A stretch of 64,000 nucleotides of DNA. Origin: Hypomyces perniciosus. Taxonomy: Eukaryota > Ascomycota > Sordariomycetes > Hypocreales > Hypocreaceae. A model generated the notes under the pieces. That model saw only the letters and a list, made by a program, of their open reading frames with translations. It had not been told where the DNA came from and searched no databases. The stretch lies in NCBI GenBank assembly GCA_008477525.1, contig SPDT01000005.1:682001-746000 (forward strand). The letters are read 5' to 3'. The position numbers and the translations under genes were made by a program. Below, piece by piece: positions 43,996-57,076 of this stretch (its first letter is position 1; every line of letters begins with the position of its first letter).

Positions 43996-46495
43996 ATGCC
44001 TACACGAACTCCCGGAAAGCGGCCGCCGCAGCATAAGCCCAACAAGACAGAACTCAAGCAGCAAAAGAGAAAACGAGACAATGTCGATTTACAGAAGATC
44101 GAGACGGCCGTCGCCGAGCTTGTACGTGGGGTTGCTGTATGGGAACTCTGCCTCTGATGCCGTCGCTAACTATTGCTTATCACAGGATCCCAAAGCTGGC
44201 AACGTAAAGACCTTCGCAGATCTGTCTTCAGCCATTTCCCCAGCGACTGCGTCCGGTCTCCAGTCCTCACACTTCACTACCATGACCGAAATCCAGGAGC
44301 AGGCAATCCCTCTCGCATTGAAGGGCAAGGATATCTTGGGCGCGGCAAAAACAGGCAGCGGCAAGACATTGGCTTTCCTGATCCCGGTTCTGGAGAAGCT
44401 CTATCGCGAGCAATGGACGGAATTCGATGGTCTCGGCGCTCTCATCCTCTCCCCCACGCGCGAGCTTGCGGTTCAGATTTTCGAGGTGCTGCGCAAGATT
44501 GGACGACACCACTCCTTTTCGGCTGGGTTGGTTATTGGTGGCAAGAGCTTGAAGGAGGAGGCTGAAAGATTGGTTCGAATGAATATCCTGGTGTGCACGC
44601 CGGGTCGTATGTTGCAGCATCTAGACCAGACGGCTGGCTTCGACGCCAACAACTTGCAAATTCTGGTACTGGACGAGGCAGATCGAATCATGGATATGGG
44701 TTTCCAGTCTGCAGTTGATGCGCTGGTTGAACATCTGCCCAAAGAACGACAGACGCTCATGTTCAGCGCGACCCAGAGCAAGAAGGTCTCTGACCTCGCG
44801 CGTCTGAGCCTCAAAGACCCGGAATATGTCTCTGTACACCAGGATGCCACGACTGCGACGCCCGCGACCCTTCAACAACACTACATCGTCACTCCGCTCT
44901 CCGAGAAACTCGATACGCTATACGGCTTTATCAAGGCGAACGTGAAGAGCAAAATCATCGTCTTCCTGAGTTCTGGAAAGCAAGTTCGGTTCGTCTACGA
45001 AAGCTTTCGCCACCTCCAGCCTGGTATCCCACTTCTTCATCTTCATGGCCGGCAAAAACAGGTTGCCCGATTGGAAATCACAAATAGATTCACCGCCGCC
45101 AAGACATCATGTCTGTTCGCTACCGACGTCGTCGCTCGAGGCATTGACTTCCCCGCCGTGGACTGGGTCATCCAGGTTGATTGCCCTGAAGATGCAGATA
45201 CATACATTCATCGCGTTGGACGAACAGCCCGCTTCCAAAGTAACGGCCGTGCCGTCCTCTTCCTTGACCCCAGCGAGGAGGAGGGCATGCTAAAGCGACT
45301 GGAGCATAAGAAAATCCCTATACAAAAAGTCAACGTCAAAGAGAAGAAAAAGAAGAGCATCCAGAACAACTTGCAGAACATGTGCTTCCAGTTCCCAGAC
45401 CTGAAATATCTGGGCCAGAAGGCCTTCATCAGTTACACAAGATCGATCCACCTGCAAAAGGACAAGGAAGTGTTCAAGTTTAACAAGCTCGACTTGGACA
45501 CTTTTGCTTCAAGTCTGGGTCTCCCGGGTACTCCGCAGATCAAGTTCCAGAAGGGCGAAGACATTAAGCGGATAAAGAATGCGCCCCGTCAGGGCATGTC
45601 AAGTGACTCAGAGTCAGATATGGACCTGGACGGAGCATACGACAAAAAGAAGGATAAGAAGAAAACCGAGGTACGGACCAAGTACGACAGAATGTTCGAG
45701 CGAACAAACCAGGACGTTCTATCAAGTCATTACTCAAAACTTGTTGCGGATGGTGACGCGGCAAAACTGGATGGAGACGATGACGATGACGACGACTTCC
45801 TGTCGGTGAAGCGAAGGCTCAATGACGATGATTTGGACGAAGTTGCCCAGAAAGCCCCCATCAACACAGCAAAGCTCCTGGAAGTAGGCGGCGATGATCT
45901 TTACGTGGTGGACTCAAAACGACGAGAAAAGGCCCTCAAGTCTAAAAAGAAGATGCTCAAGTTCAAAGGAAACCCCTCAAAACTTGTCTTTGACGAGGAT
46001 GGCAACGCACATGAGGTGTACGAGCTACAGGATGAGGACGACTTCAAGCAACAAGGACCCGCGGAGGAGCAGCGACAGAAATTCTTGGAGGGTGAGGTCG
46101 AACGCGTCAAAGAAGCCGATCTGGATGACAAATTACTCGCCAAGCAGCGCAAGAGGGAGAAGAAGGAGAAGAGAAAAGCCCGAGAAGCCATGGAGATGGC
46201 CGGCGGAGATGATTCAGACACGGCCCCGCAACTCGTGGGTCCAGACGATGGTGAAGATCCCCTGGCTTTGCTGCGCTCACTGCCCATGGCGGGCAAAGAC
46301 GACCATAGCGACGAAGCGTCAGAAGCTGAGCCGCCGCGCAAGAAGGCCAAGAAGTGGTTCCAGGATGACTCTGAGGACGAGAAGAAAGAGAAGAAGAGCA
46401 AGAAGAGGAAGGGAGGAAAGGTCTTCGAGATGGACCAGGAGCCAGAGACGCTGGAGGATCTGGAAGCTCTGGCTGCCGGCTTGTTGGATGGATGA
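43996..46495 (+). CDS. DBP4: ATP-dependent RNA helicase DBP4 (HCA4)
   Basis: Two exons, 43996-44121 and 44186-46495 (intron 64 nt, GTACGT...CACAG), 811 residues. DEAD-box helicase of the nucleolus that frees U14 snoRNA from pre-rRNA during 18S maturation. Motifs in order are the Q motif ([11 protein letters not shown]), AAKTGSGKT (I), PTRELA (Ia), TPGRMLQH (Ib), [13 protein letters not shown] (II), SAT (III), [10 protein letters not shown] (V) and HRVGRTAR (VI). After the core comes the Dbp4-type extension: [20 protein letters not shown], then an acidic and Lys-rich tail. The N-terminal piece [20 protein letters not shown] also fits the family. An overlapping +1 frame at 45894-46712 is a shadow. 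Confidence 0.95.
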
Positions 46496-46956
46496 AGGTA
46501 GTTTCAGTGTTGATACCCTTATTATGGCCCTGGGCCGCAGTATTTATAGCCAAGGGAGTAGCAAAAAGGAAAGAAATAGTAGACTGTTGTCACAAAATGC
46601 GAGCATGAGTTCTATGAAAGAGGTAGAGGTAGGATCCTCTCTAAATAAAGAAACAAAACTGGTATATATTCCTCTTTGCGAATTAACCAACGCCTATATC
46701 TGGCCTCTGTAAAACTCCCCATGCTGTCAATGCTGGCTTGCTAGAAAACAAAGGCGGACAAGAGCATGTATATAAAACCCTGCCCGCAGCTGATGCTAAT
46801 TCTTTCATTCAAACGTGTCACATTCCATCCCTTTTTCTACCTAACCCGCGCGCCCACAGCTCCAAGAAGAGTTCCGACAAACGGTCAAGGAAAAAAAAGA
46901 AGAGAAGAAAAAAAAAAGAACAAGAGGCGGTCCACTCTATGATGCCTGTGTCCGCT
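46496..46956. other. Convergent 3' spacer
   Basis: Between the stops of DBP4 (plus) and the SUN-domain gene (minus). A-rich tract AAAAAAAAGAAGAGAAGAAAA-like near 46890-46925; nothing else seen. Confidence 0.6.
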
Positions 46957-49900
46957 TTATTCCCCACTCTTTGAAAAGTCGACCTTTTGTCCAAAGAGTC
47001 GGATTCGGTAGAAACACGTATAATTCGCAGCCCCGTAGTTGCTAGTAGCCCGAACAGCTACTATATCTGTCTCGGCTCCAAGTGCCATGAGCTCGTTGCT
47101 GAGACGGTAGACTTGTACACCATCATGTAACTCAGCGCCCTCGTAGACAAATTGGCCAATCTTTGCGTATGTGGGGGGAAACTCGTGGGGTGTATAGTTC
47201 CAATCCGTGTCATTGTCTGGGAAATGGTTAGCAGCGAAGTCACGTACTCGCCCCCGAACGACCGGGTCCTCAAAGTTAGCGTAGACCTCGATGTCGCGTG
47301 GCCGGGCCTCAGGGTCTGTAGTCGCGCCGGGCAGGATATGTTCGATGACAACGTGCTGGGGAACGATGGTGTGACCGAGTGTAACGGTGAGATAAGCGTC
47401 GTACGGGTTGCCGCGTTTGTTGATCTTGCGGGAGGCGCACCAACAGTCGCCGTCATCGTGCCAAGGCTGAAGGGCAACGTTGGCCGGGCGAGGCTTGATG
47501 GCCTTGACGCCTTTCTGATTGAGATATTCTTTACTTGGCTTGTAATTGGGGGACGTGAGACTGCTAACGATGGCGCCGGCACCCACACCAAAGTAATTAA
47601 CCTGGTTCTTCAGGTCCTTATCCCAGTGATCGTGGATCCTGTTCTTTGCCATAGCCTCCAAGTTTGCATCAGCGATTGACTTGCGGACCAGCCCATTGAC
47701 AAGCTGGGCAATCTCTTTTCGCGTCATGCCTGCCGGGGCCTCGTCGTTGGCAAGTTGGATGGATTCTCGCACCAATCTCTCGAGTTTTGGCTGAAGCTCG
47801 CTTATCTCAGCCCTCATCTCAGCACGGTGGGTGGTAAACTCGTTTTTCAGGTGTCGGAGAAACTCATCACGAGTGACAACCACGCCGCCAGTGTTTCCCC
47901 TGCCAAGCTGCTCCTTCACTATCTTTTCGAGACGCGTATCAAGGTCAGCCTTCGAGCCAGTCAACTTCATCTTGTCCAAGGCTGAGCCAATCATCTGCGA
48001 GACCTTGCGTTGGTTGTTTGTTATCCATGTGTCCCAGGCGTGAGGCAGTTTCTCAGATAGTCTATCCTCCATCTTGCCGACATCCAAATTCAACTGGGAG
48101 GTGAATGCCGGGTCCTTTGCTAGCCGAGCAGCAATGGCCTTCCATTGTCGCTCTGACGATACCCCGTACGTATTGCCTTTCTTCTCCAAAGTCAGGAAAC
48201 TGCCGTCTTGGTGGATCAGGTCTCGAATGGCATGCCAAAACTGCTGTGTCACGACAGGTTTACCGTCCTTCAGCTTCATGTGGACAAGCTCTGGAACGAT
48301 TGACTCCAACTTCTTGATGGAGGCCTCGTGTAACTTGTCAGCTTTCTTTAACAAGCGGAGCTCTCGAAATATCTTGTTTAGCGAGTCCTCCAATTTGGTT
48401 TGTTGGTCATCACTCAAATCGGACAACCTTGGAAAACCATCCAATGGGTTGCGTGGCCATGAGATTGACGGAATGAAGCCTCCAATCCTGCCACTGATGG
48501 CTCCAAAACTAGGCCAGGATGGAGTAGGAAATCTAGGCATCATGACAACGCCTGTGGGAAAGTTGGCATATGCGGCCCTTGATAATGTGAATCCCATGAT
48601 GAGCATCAAAAGACCGGCGAAGAGATAGATAGCTGCCACCCCAAAGGAGGCAAGACGCTGTCGGACAGGGGGTGTGAAAACAGAGGAGAATGTCCTCGCA
48701 ATTCGATTGGCCATAGAGCGAAGGAACCACACCAAGGCCTGCAGATATGTCCATGGGTTTAGCAATTCCCACCAATCGATGGCATCGTCGTCAAACGCAC
48801 GCAAGCCTTCCCTGTTGGTGGACCGAGACTGGTGCCAAGGACTGAGGGACTTTAGCTCCGCCCATCTCTGCCGCCATTCCTCTCGTCGAGCTTCAGCAGC
48901 CTCTCTCGCACGCCGTTGTCGAGCGGCCTCCGCTTCTGCCGCTTGGATATCTTTTTGGATGGCATCGTCCATCTCGCTGCGGTCTGTGCGAATTTGGGGA
49001 TCTGCGTTGTTGGTGCGCCCTGGACCACGAGAGAAGAGCCCTGTGCCAGAACCACCCGAAGAAGGCTTCGGCCGACGCCTTGAATCTCGTGCCTGATCCT
49101 CGTTACTGATGTTTTGGCTTATTGCTTGCTGAGTGGTTTCATTCCGGCTAAGCAACTTGAGTCTGGCGTCCAGCCTCTGCTGTTCTGAGCGGTAAGGTTG
49201 AAAACCTGTTGGTGCCTCATCATCCGGGCCCAATTGAGGCTCAGATTCTGGAGGACTGGCTAAAGCAAGACCACTGCTACTTCCGAAGAGGCCTTGCAAC
49301 ATATTCCGGGCCTGTTTCAAGGCTGGGGCGTTCACATCGATTCCACTTTCCTGCATGGATTCTGGGGTGTTTTGCTGTTCATTTTCTTGTTGCCTAGATG
49401 CATCCTCTCGTATCGCCCTTCGGCGGCGGAGGTCACGTTGGTTTGTATCCTCTGGAGGCGACACGGATAGGTGAGTAGAGCGTATTGATGTTGTCACAGC
49501 AGCGGCATTATCGGGACTCTTGTCGGCTGCCAGCGCGGATTGAAGTGATTTGCTGGCCAGTTGCTGCCTCAATGGCGACCTGAAAGTGGAAGTTGGAGGA
49601 ATTGTAGGTCTAGGCGACAAATCTATTGTCGCATCTCCGTAGTAGTCATTCTCCATATCAAAGCTACGTGCGTCATCGAATTCACTTCCATCAGGCGTCC
49701 AACCCCGAAGGTTTGGGGTTGGACGACGGGTGTCCGCCGTGGCAGGGGAATGAGAAGCATTTCGCTCTGAAGCACAGTTAGAGCCAGAAAAGAAGCAATG
49801 CGTTTTGCTCGACAAGACTTACCAGCCCTTTGATTTGTCGTAGACCTTCTAGGTCTGTAATCGGCTTCACTCCTAGCTAGCTCATCCTCCTCTTCCACAG

Positions 49901-50213
49901 GGTGGGAGGGTTGGCGAGATCCCTGTCTCCTATTTGATCTCTCATCTCGTTCGTTTGCATCACTGCCACGCTCTCCTGGATGCCTTACGAGGGTGTCTTG
50001 CACAGCCGAATTGAGATCACCTTGCCGTGCTAGTCGAGCGAGCGTAGGCTCAACCCCCGCGCCGTAGGCATACTGTCTTCTTGAGCTAGGCGTGCCTCGA
50101 AGTGGAGGGAGTTTTGGCTTTTTAAAGTCGACCAAAGCAAGACTACGGATGCCTTGCGGCTGCTGGAGGGCGAGAGCCATTTCTATCTCCCTGCGCGTAG
50201 GTGGGCCACTCAT
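46957..50213 (-). CDS. SUN-domain inner nuclear membrane protein (Sad1-like)
   Basis: Two exons, 50213-49823 and 49766-46957 (intron 56 nt, GTAAGT...TTCAG), 1066 residues. A long, low-complexity nucleoplasmic N-terminal part rich in Ser, Arg and Gln leads to one clear membrane segment, AIYLFAGLLMLIMGF (about residue 510). A helical, probably coiled-coil lumenal stretch follows. The SUN domain fills the last 210 residues: NYFGVGAGAIVSSLTSPNY, CWCASR, IVPQHVVIEHI, RDIEVYANFEDP and NYTCFYRIRLFGQ. SUN proteins pair with KASH proteins to form LINC bridges that tie the nucleus or spindle pole body to the cytoskeleton. The single transmembrane segment plus C-terminal SUN argues for Sad1 rather than the mid-SUN Slp1 type. 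Confidence 0.92.
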
Positions 50214-51890
50214 GGTGAAAAGTAGTGCAGTAGTGAGGTTTGAAGAGCGTCGTAAATTTCGGTGATGAATAGAGAGAGATTATTGACTCCCGACAAAAGG
50301 GGTGGGATCCTCCTGATAATAGTAGTCGACTGAGGGGTGCGGAAGCTGGGACCCGGAGATGAGTGATGAAAATAGCAACAGGTGAGTCGTTTGTGGCTGG
50401 AAGCTATTCACACAGAGTGAAAGCAGCCTGACCAGATCCTGGCCCAGACTCAGGCCCGATCTTTGGTTGGCGCTGGCGACTTCTTTGTCTCCTGGTCAAG
50501 TTGAATCCCTTGTGACGTTGGGATCGCGGTCAACAAAGAGCATCTTTGTGAAGATGAGGAGTGAGAAGCATGACAGATTTGAAGCGGCCTTTTGAAGAGG
50601 AGAGGAGAGGAGAGGAGATGTCACTGCGTGATGGGAATAGGTGGAACAGTCTCCGGATACCGACTTTGAACAGCCACAGGACAAAGAACTGGGGCAATGT
50701 CGGTTTGCTCAGTCGTTTTGATGCCTTTGTGACTTGTTTTGGGCGATGAGACCAGTGAAGCGCGCGGGACCGTGACGCGCCGAAGCTTAAGCGGCGCATT
50801 GGGAACGAGCTAAAGTGCAGTCACGTGCGTGTCAAGATCGGGTACAAAGTACGCAGTACTCTGTACAAACGTCAATGAAGGCTTAGTGAACAGGAATCAA
50901 TGCAATGGCTGAGCTGAAGGTGATGACAGTTCTAATAATAGCTGACATGAATGCTTTTTCTTCCTAGTCAAATGTGTAATAACTGGGTTCACAAGATAGA
51001 ATATGCCCAATTCTTGATTCAATGCAGTCCCTCTTATTGTTCCGCAATTGTCGTATTGTTCAACTTTTCAGAATTCGCATGCATGTCTCATCTCATCCCT
51101 TCCAAGATCAACAAAAGGCATCTGCAGATTCTGCACCAACATCCGCCACTCCGTTTGCAAATGGCGTTTTGACAAGGCTTTTTTTTTTGGCTAATTCAAA
51201 CAAGGATTTGATTATTACTCCGTACCTGTAACGTTGCTAGTCAGGCGTTGAGCTCAATAAAATTGGCTGTAATATGTATTACCTGCTCTAGCCGTATTTA
51301 TTGGCAGTAAAGCAACAAACCAACCAGCCATTGCCAACAAAATGGAGACAAAACATATACTACTGCCATTCGGCTTGGCTTCAACTCCCCTCCGTCACGG
51401 CCCGTCTGACTGAAGCTTCTTCTTCCTCCGTGCCGTGTTGGTTGCCTTGGCAAAAATGGTCCCAGGTCCAGGTCTGCCACTAATACGGAGCTGGACAGCC
51501 CTCTGATCTCCGCGCGGATACGGATCAATAATCATGACAGCTAGATAATACATGGAAGAAGACGCATAAACCGGAGTTTCTCATCAAGCTCTTTTGCCCC
51601 TCCCCCCACAGTCGCAGTCGCACCAGCAGGCGCGGACGCCGCCACGTTTGGTGGTGGTTGGAGATCATCACCAGTGCCAGTCCCAGCTTGTCGATCCGCG
51701 CCTATCAAGAGACTTAATTTCACCCGTAGCACCGACTATTAATAAATTTCATATTCCCCTCCCTCACCACCCTCTCGCTGCTACTTCTACTGCTACTACT
51801 TCTGCTACTACTACTGCTGCTACTGCTGCCCCTCACCATAGATTTCACCGTTTCGTCTCTTCAACCGCAAGACCAGACACCTCTGTCGCA
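50214..51890. other. Divergent promoter region between SUN gene and UDP-galactose epimerase
   Basis: 1.7 kb with no supported gene. It holds GAGGA-type direct repeats near 50596-50617, GTAC palindromes near 50847 and 51217, and a CTN-triplet tract immediately before the epimerase start. Confidence 0.6.
51777..51830. repeat. CTA/CTG/CTT triplet microsatellite in the epimerase 5' leader
   Basis: About 17 CTN triplets end 60 bases before the start codon, so they are probably transcribed as part of the 5' UTR. Length differences could affect expression; this is untested. Confidence 0.85.
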
Positions 51891-53275
<1,385 letters not shown>

Positions 53276-53453
53276 ACTCCACCGAGTGAGGAACTAATTA
53301 TAAAGTACGATGAAAAATAAACTGAAAAGAGTTGGATTCAAGGCTTTACATAGACGCAATGCCAAATTTTGGTATCAACAGCCATGGTGAGCATTTTTGC
53401 CCAAGGAACAATCGGCGAATGGAAAACATGTGGCATTTATAACATGAGTAAAA

Positions 53454-54510
53454 CTAAATCTTCAACAACAGCTTGCCAGTTGTTTTCCTGCTTTCAATGT
53501 CTGTGTGCGCCCGCGCAGCATCCTTGAGTGGGTAGATCTCGTGGATCTTCACCTCCACCTTCTTGGATGTGACAAGCTCGAACAGCTCGGTGGTGTACTT
53601 CTCCAGATCCGCCCTCTCGGCGACGTATCCGTTGACAATTGGTCTCAAGAGCTTGATGTTCTTGGGACCAAGCCGCAGGATGTTCACAGGGGGGACGGCG
53701 CCAGACTAATAAGTCGTTGTTAGAACCTGTCTTTGATAAACGCCTTTGTTGGAGTTTGCAATGAATGCTTACCGCGTTGCCAAAGGAAATGAGATGGCCC
53801 TTGAGCGCAATCATCTCCAGATCCACCTCAAATGTCGCCTTGCCAATACCATCGAAAATGACGTCCACACCATGGCCGTTCGTAATCTCCTTCACCTTGC
53901 TCACAATGTCGTCATGCGAATTAATCGTCCACTCCGCACCGTACTTCCTCGCCAGCTCCAGCTTCTCCTCCGTGCTCGCCGTGGCAATGATCTTGGCGCC
54001 AACGCTCTTCAGCATCTGCACAAGCAACGTGCCCACACCACCCGCCGCAGCGTGCACAAACGTCCACTGGCCGGCCTGCACATTGCCCGCCTCACGGATG
54101 AAGGTCCACGCCGTAAGGCCCTGCAGGAAAATCGCCGCGGCGTCCTCGCTGGAGATATTGTCGGGGATTCTGACGACCTTGGAGGCATCCACGGTGGAAT
54201 ACTCGGCGTAAGAGCCGGTTTCACCGGCCATGTAAGCGACACGGGTTCCGGGGGTAAAGTCCGAAACAGACTCGTGCGCCGCGACGACTTCGCCCGAGGC
54301 TTCTCGGCCGAGAGTCAGGGGTAAGCTGGGGGTGGGATAGAGACCTGTGCGGAAGTAGGTGTCGATGTAGTTGATACCGGCAAAGTGGTTCTTGATGAGG
54401 ATCTGGCCGGCGGATAAGGAGGGAACGGGGATATCCTTGTAGTCCAGGACTTCAACGCCGCCGTTCTTGGCGATTTGAACGGCCTTCATGGTAGCAGGAA
54501 TTGGCGCCAT
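53454..54510 (-). CDS. Zeta-crystallin-like NADPH:quinone oxidoreductase (ZTA1 type)
   Basis: Two exons, 54510-53773 and 53705-53454 (intron 67 nt), 329 residues from the ATG at 54510. Medium-chain dehydrogenase/reductase fold without zinc ligands. It has GINYIDTYFRTGLYP, LGREASGEVV, the NADPH loop FVHAAAGGVGTLLVQML, and FDGIGKATFEVDLEMIALKG. The family reduces quinones one electron at a time and binds AU-rich RNA. The same frame stays open upstream to 54825. From an ATG at 54708 it adds 66 residues rich in Arg, Ser and Leu, ending RQFSSSSVT, which looks like a mitochondrial presequence. Two start sites could therefore give cytosolic and mitochondrial forms. Confidence 0.92.
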
Positions 54511-54708
54511 TGTTACGGATGAAGATGAGAATTGTCTATGGAATTGGAGTGTTTTTGTTAAGAACAATGAGGAGGATGGCTGTGTTGATAAGGAGGGGCA
54601 GAGATGGCGATAATGACGCCGATGAGGGGTTCTGTCCGCGAAGACGGCAATAGTCGGCCTATAATACAGCCTCCCACGCGTAATCCTGGCCGCGAGCGAT
54701 TGCGACAT
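54511..54708 (-). other. Possible alternative N-terminal mitochondrial presequence of the quinone oxidoreductase
   Basis: Open, in frame and without an acidic stretch. It begins MSQSLAARITRGRLYYR and ends just before the downstream Met with an Arg-x-Phe-Ser-Ser style cleavage context. Arg-rich and with few acidic residues, it has the composition of a matrix-targeting signal. Whether transcripts cover it is not known. Confidence 0.5.
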
Positions 54709-55310
54709 CTGCTGAATTGTAAGCAATCGAACCTGGGAGTTCTCAAAGAGGACCTTGGGACGGAGTTGAGAAAGTGTGGTTGGCCTATGTCCGAGGTAAT
54801 TAGTAATGTACAATTGCCGAAGCACGCCCTATGGTCATTACTAGTACGGGAACTTTATGTCACTACCTATGTGAGTTTCACTGTTGCAGTACCGATATTC
54901 GGAGGTCCTTTTATTTTCTATTTGCAGTTGCTATACTTTCGTAGATAGATGCTGGCAAGATCCCGATTCCCGTGCAAGTCAGTTTCAGAAACCTGGTGAC
55001 ATTTCTTCCACATATAAGAGAACGAAGGCGACGATACAAATTTCCGAAAACATAATGAGAATAATGCATGCGTATCTAGCCGAACTAAAGATTACAATAC
55101 CAAGACTCGATCGAATGCATGTCTTTGTGCCAAGTTGATGTTAGATGTCACCTTGATGGGCACGGCTTTCTGTACCTCACATAGGGCGGGGTTAATTTGA
55201 CATGTCGAAAAGTGGGCGCAAGACTCTGTCCTTCATAGTGCCATCAACAAAACGGAATCATCTCAAGGTTTTCCGAAAGTAATAGTGTCCCTCGGCTGAT
55301 CCACCGCAAA
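54709..55310. other. Divergent spacer, no gene
   Basis: Promoter region between the quinone oxidoreductase (minus) and the exopolyphosphatase (plus). No repeat or coding signal is seen beyond the open frame described above. Confidence 0.6.
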
Positions 55311-56550
55311 ATGCCACCACCTAGACTCTCTTTGAAAGGCTTCCTAGCCGCGGCTCGGAGAGCCTTGACGGGCCCCGCTCCCCACAGCTCCGCGCCTTTG
55401 ACCTTTGTCGTGGGCAATGAGTCTGCTGGTATGTCGACCGGACTAAGTATACAAGAACAAAAAGAACTAATGACTGTTCAAACTAGATCTCGATTCTCTT
55501 TGTTCGGCTGTTGTCTTGGCCTATCTCCGGTCCAACTCTCCACCCCACAACCTGCACATCCCCTTGTCCAACATCCCTCGGTCTGATCTGGCTCTCCGGA
55601 CTGAAATGACCGCCGTGCTGCGACACGCAGGTCTAGTCCCCAACGACTTACTGACGCTCTCTGAATTGCCTGACTTGAATCCCGAGGATGCCCGATGGTT
55701 CCTCGTGGATCACAATGCACTGACGGGACCGCTTAAGAAGTTCCAGCAACAAGTTGTTGGCTGTATCGATCACCATGTAGATGAGAATGTGACGAGCCGG
55801 GATGTGGTTCCCCGAATTGTTGAGCCGTGCGGGAGCTGTATCAGCTTAATCGTGGAAGAAAGCCGTGCAGCTTGGGATGCATTGCCGGAAACAGAAAACG
55901 GCGATGCCGCAGCCGAAGATGGCAAGCTTGCAGGTCTTTGCTTGGCACCGATTCTCATTGACACCATCAACTTGAAAGACAAATTAAAGGTCAAGCCAAA
56001 GGATCTCCTAGCCACGGAGTATCTCGAGACAAAGATCCAAGACCAGAACTTTTGTCAAACCGAACTCTTTGACGAAATCACCGCTGTCAAGGACGATATC
56101 TCTGACCTCAGCCTCCACGACATCTTCAGGAAAGACTACAAGGAGTGGGAAGAAGCTGGTATCTTGCTGGGTATTAGCTGCGTCGTGCAGAACTTTGACT
56201 ACCTGGTGGACAGAGCCGACCCTGAGACCTTCATCAAGGAGTTGGCAGCTTGGGCAGCTGAGAAGAAGCTTGACGTTGCAAGTGTGATGACGGTGTCGAG
56301 TCCTGGAGGAGTGTTCCAGCGACATCTCCTAGTATGGGGCATCACTGAGAAGGGACTGACCGCAGTGGACAAATTTGCAAGCATCTCCGAGGGCCTGCAG
56401 CTACAAACGTGGCGTGATGGAGTGCTCGATGATGGGAAGAAGAGAATGGGATGGAGACAAATGGATTTGGCCTCGAGCAGGAAGCAGGTGGCCCCCTTGC
56501 TACGCGAGGCACTAAAAGCGGTTGGAGGTTCGTCTCATTCTCAGCTATGA
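55311..56550 (+). CDS. DHH-family exopolyphosphatase (PPX1-like)
   Basis: Two exons, 55311-55428 and 55487-56550 (intron 58 nt, GTATGT...ACTAG), 393 residues. It removes terminal phosphates from inorganic polyphosphate with metal-bound Asp/His centres. The DHH motifs are NESADLDSLCSAVVLAYL (motif I, split by the intron), FLVDHNAL (II), VGCIDHHVDENV (III, the DHH itself) and ILIDTINLKDK (IV). The DHHA2 domain follows with FRKDYKEWEEAGILLGISCV, and the C-terminus has VWGITEKGL. No secretion signal is seen; the N-terminus KGFLAAARRALTG is basic and hydrophobic, which could be weakly mitochondrial. Confidence 0.92.
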
Positions 56551-56605
56551 AATGCATAGTCAAGCATTTTGAATGAACAGGAAAAGGGGGTACTGAAGTA
56601 ACCTA

Positions 56606-56720
56606 GAAGACCTGTAGATTGGCTGCTCAAGGTTCAAATAAGGCGGAACAGGGCAAAGGGACTCTAAACTTCATAAATAGCGACTGGAGCCGATGAAAGA
56701 TGAGATACAGAGTTCTTATA
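56606..56720 (+). repeat. Diverged dispersed repeat, copy B
   Basis: Matches 446-560 as described for copy A, in the same orientation, with the identical 15-base core at 56629-56643. It begins 56 bp after the exopolyphosphatase stop. Confidence 0.4.
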
Positions 56721-57004
56721 CAATACAAAGCTGAGGAGGAAGAGGAAAATAAGGAAGAGAAGAAGGGAAAACAGGCAGAATCACTCGTGGCTAGTGAGGC
56801 TGCATGGAGCTGAATGTCGTTGCAGCTTCATGCAGCTCGAGATTTTTTGCCAGGGATTCGATTGGCTGGCCTGCTTACCGTCTTGTCCGAATAAAATAAC
56901 CAGGACGCTTGTGAGAATACCCCTCAGTGTCTGAAAGCGCCCTTCAAAGATTGTTTGGATGTCTGTTGTGCTTTTTAACTAACAATCTTGGGCTGTCTAT
57001 GAAT

Positions 57005-57030
57005 CCCCCCCCCCCCCCCCCCCCCCCCCC
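57005..57030. repeat. Poly-C tract, 26 bases
   Basis: Uninterrupted C run ending 46 bases before the ankyrin-CorA start codon, in its probable 5' UTR. Such G/C runs are length-unstable and error-prone in assembly. Confidence 0.9.
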
Positions 57031-57076
57031 TTTCCTGACTGCCTCGATTGACCGTCAATATTTCGATTGATCCGAT

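Larger units (their letters stand above)
56551..57076. other. Spacer with dispersed repeat copy and poly-C tract
   Basis: It lies between the exopolyphosphatase stop and the ankyrin-CorA start. It carries copy B of the diverged repeat (about 56606-56720) and a run of 26 C at 57005-57030. No gene seen. Confidence 0.7.

Noticed and set aside
45894..46712. Long plus-strand ORF (272 codons) rich in Arg/Ser
   Set aside because: It lies in another frame over the Asp/Glu/Lys-rich tail of DBP4; biased codons there keep the alternative frame open. No start context or domain.
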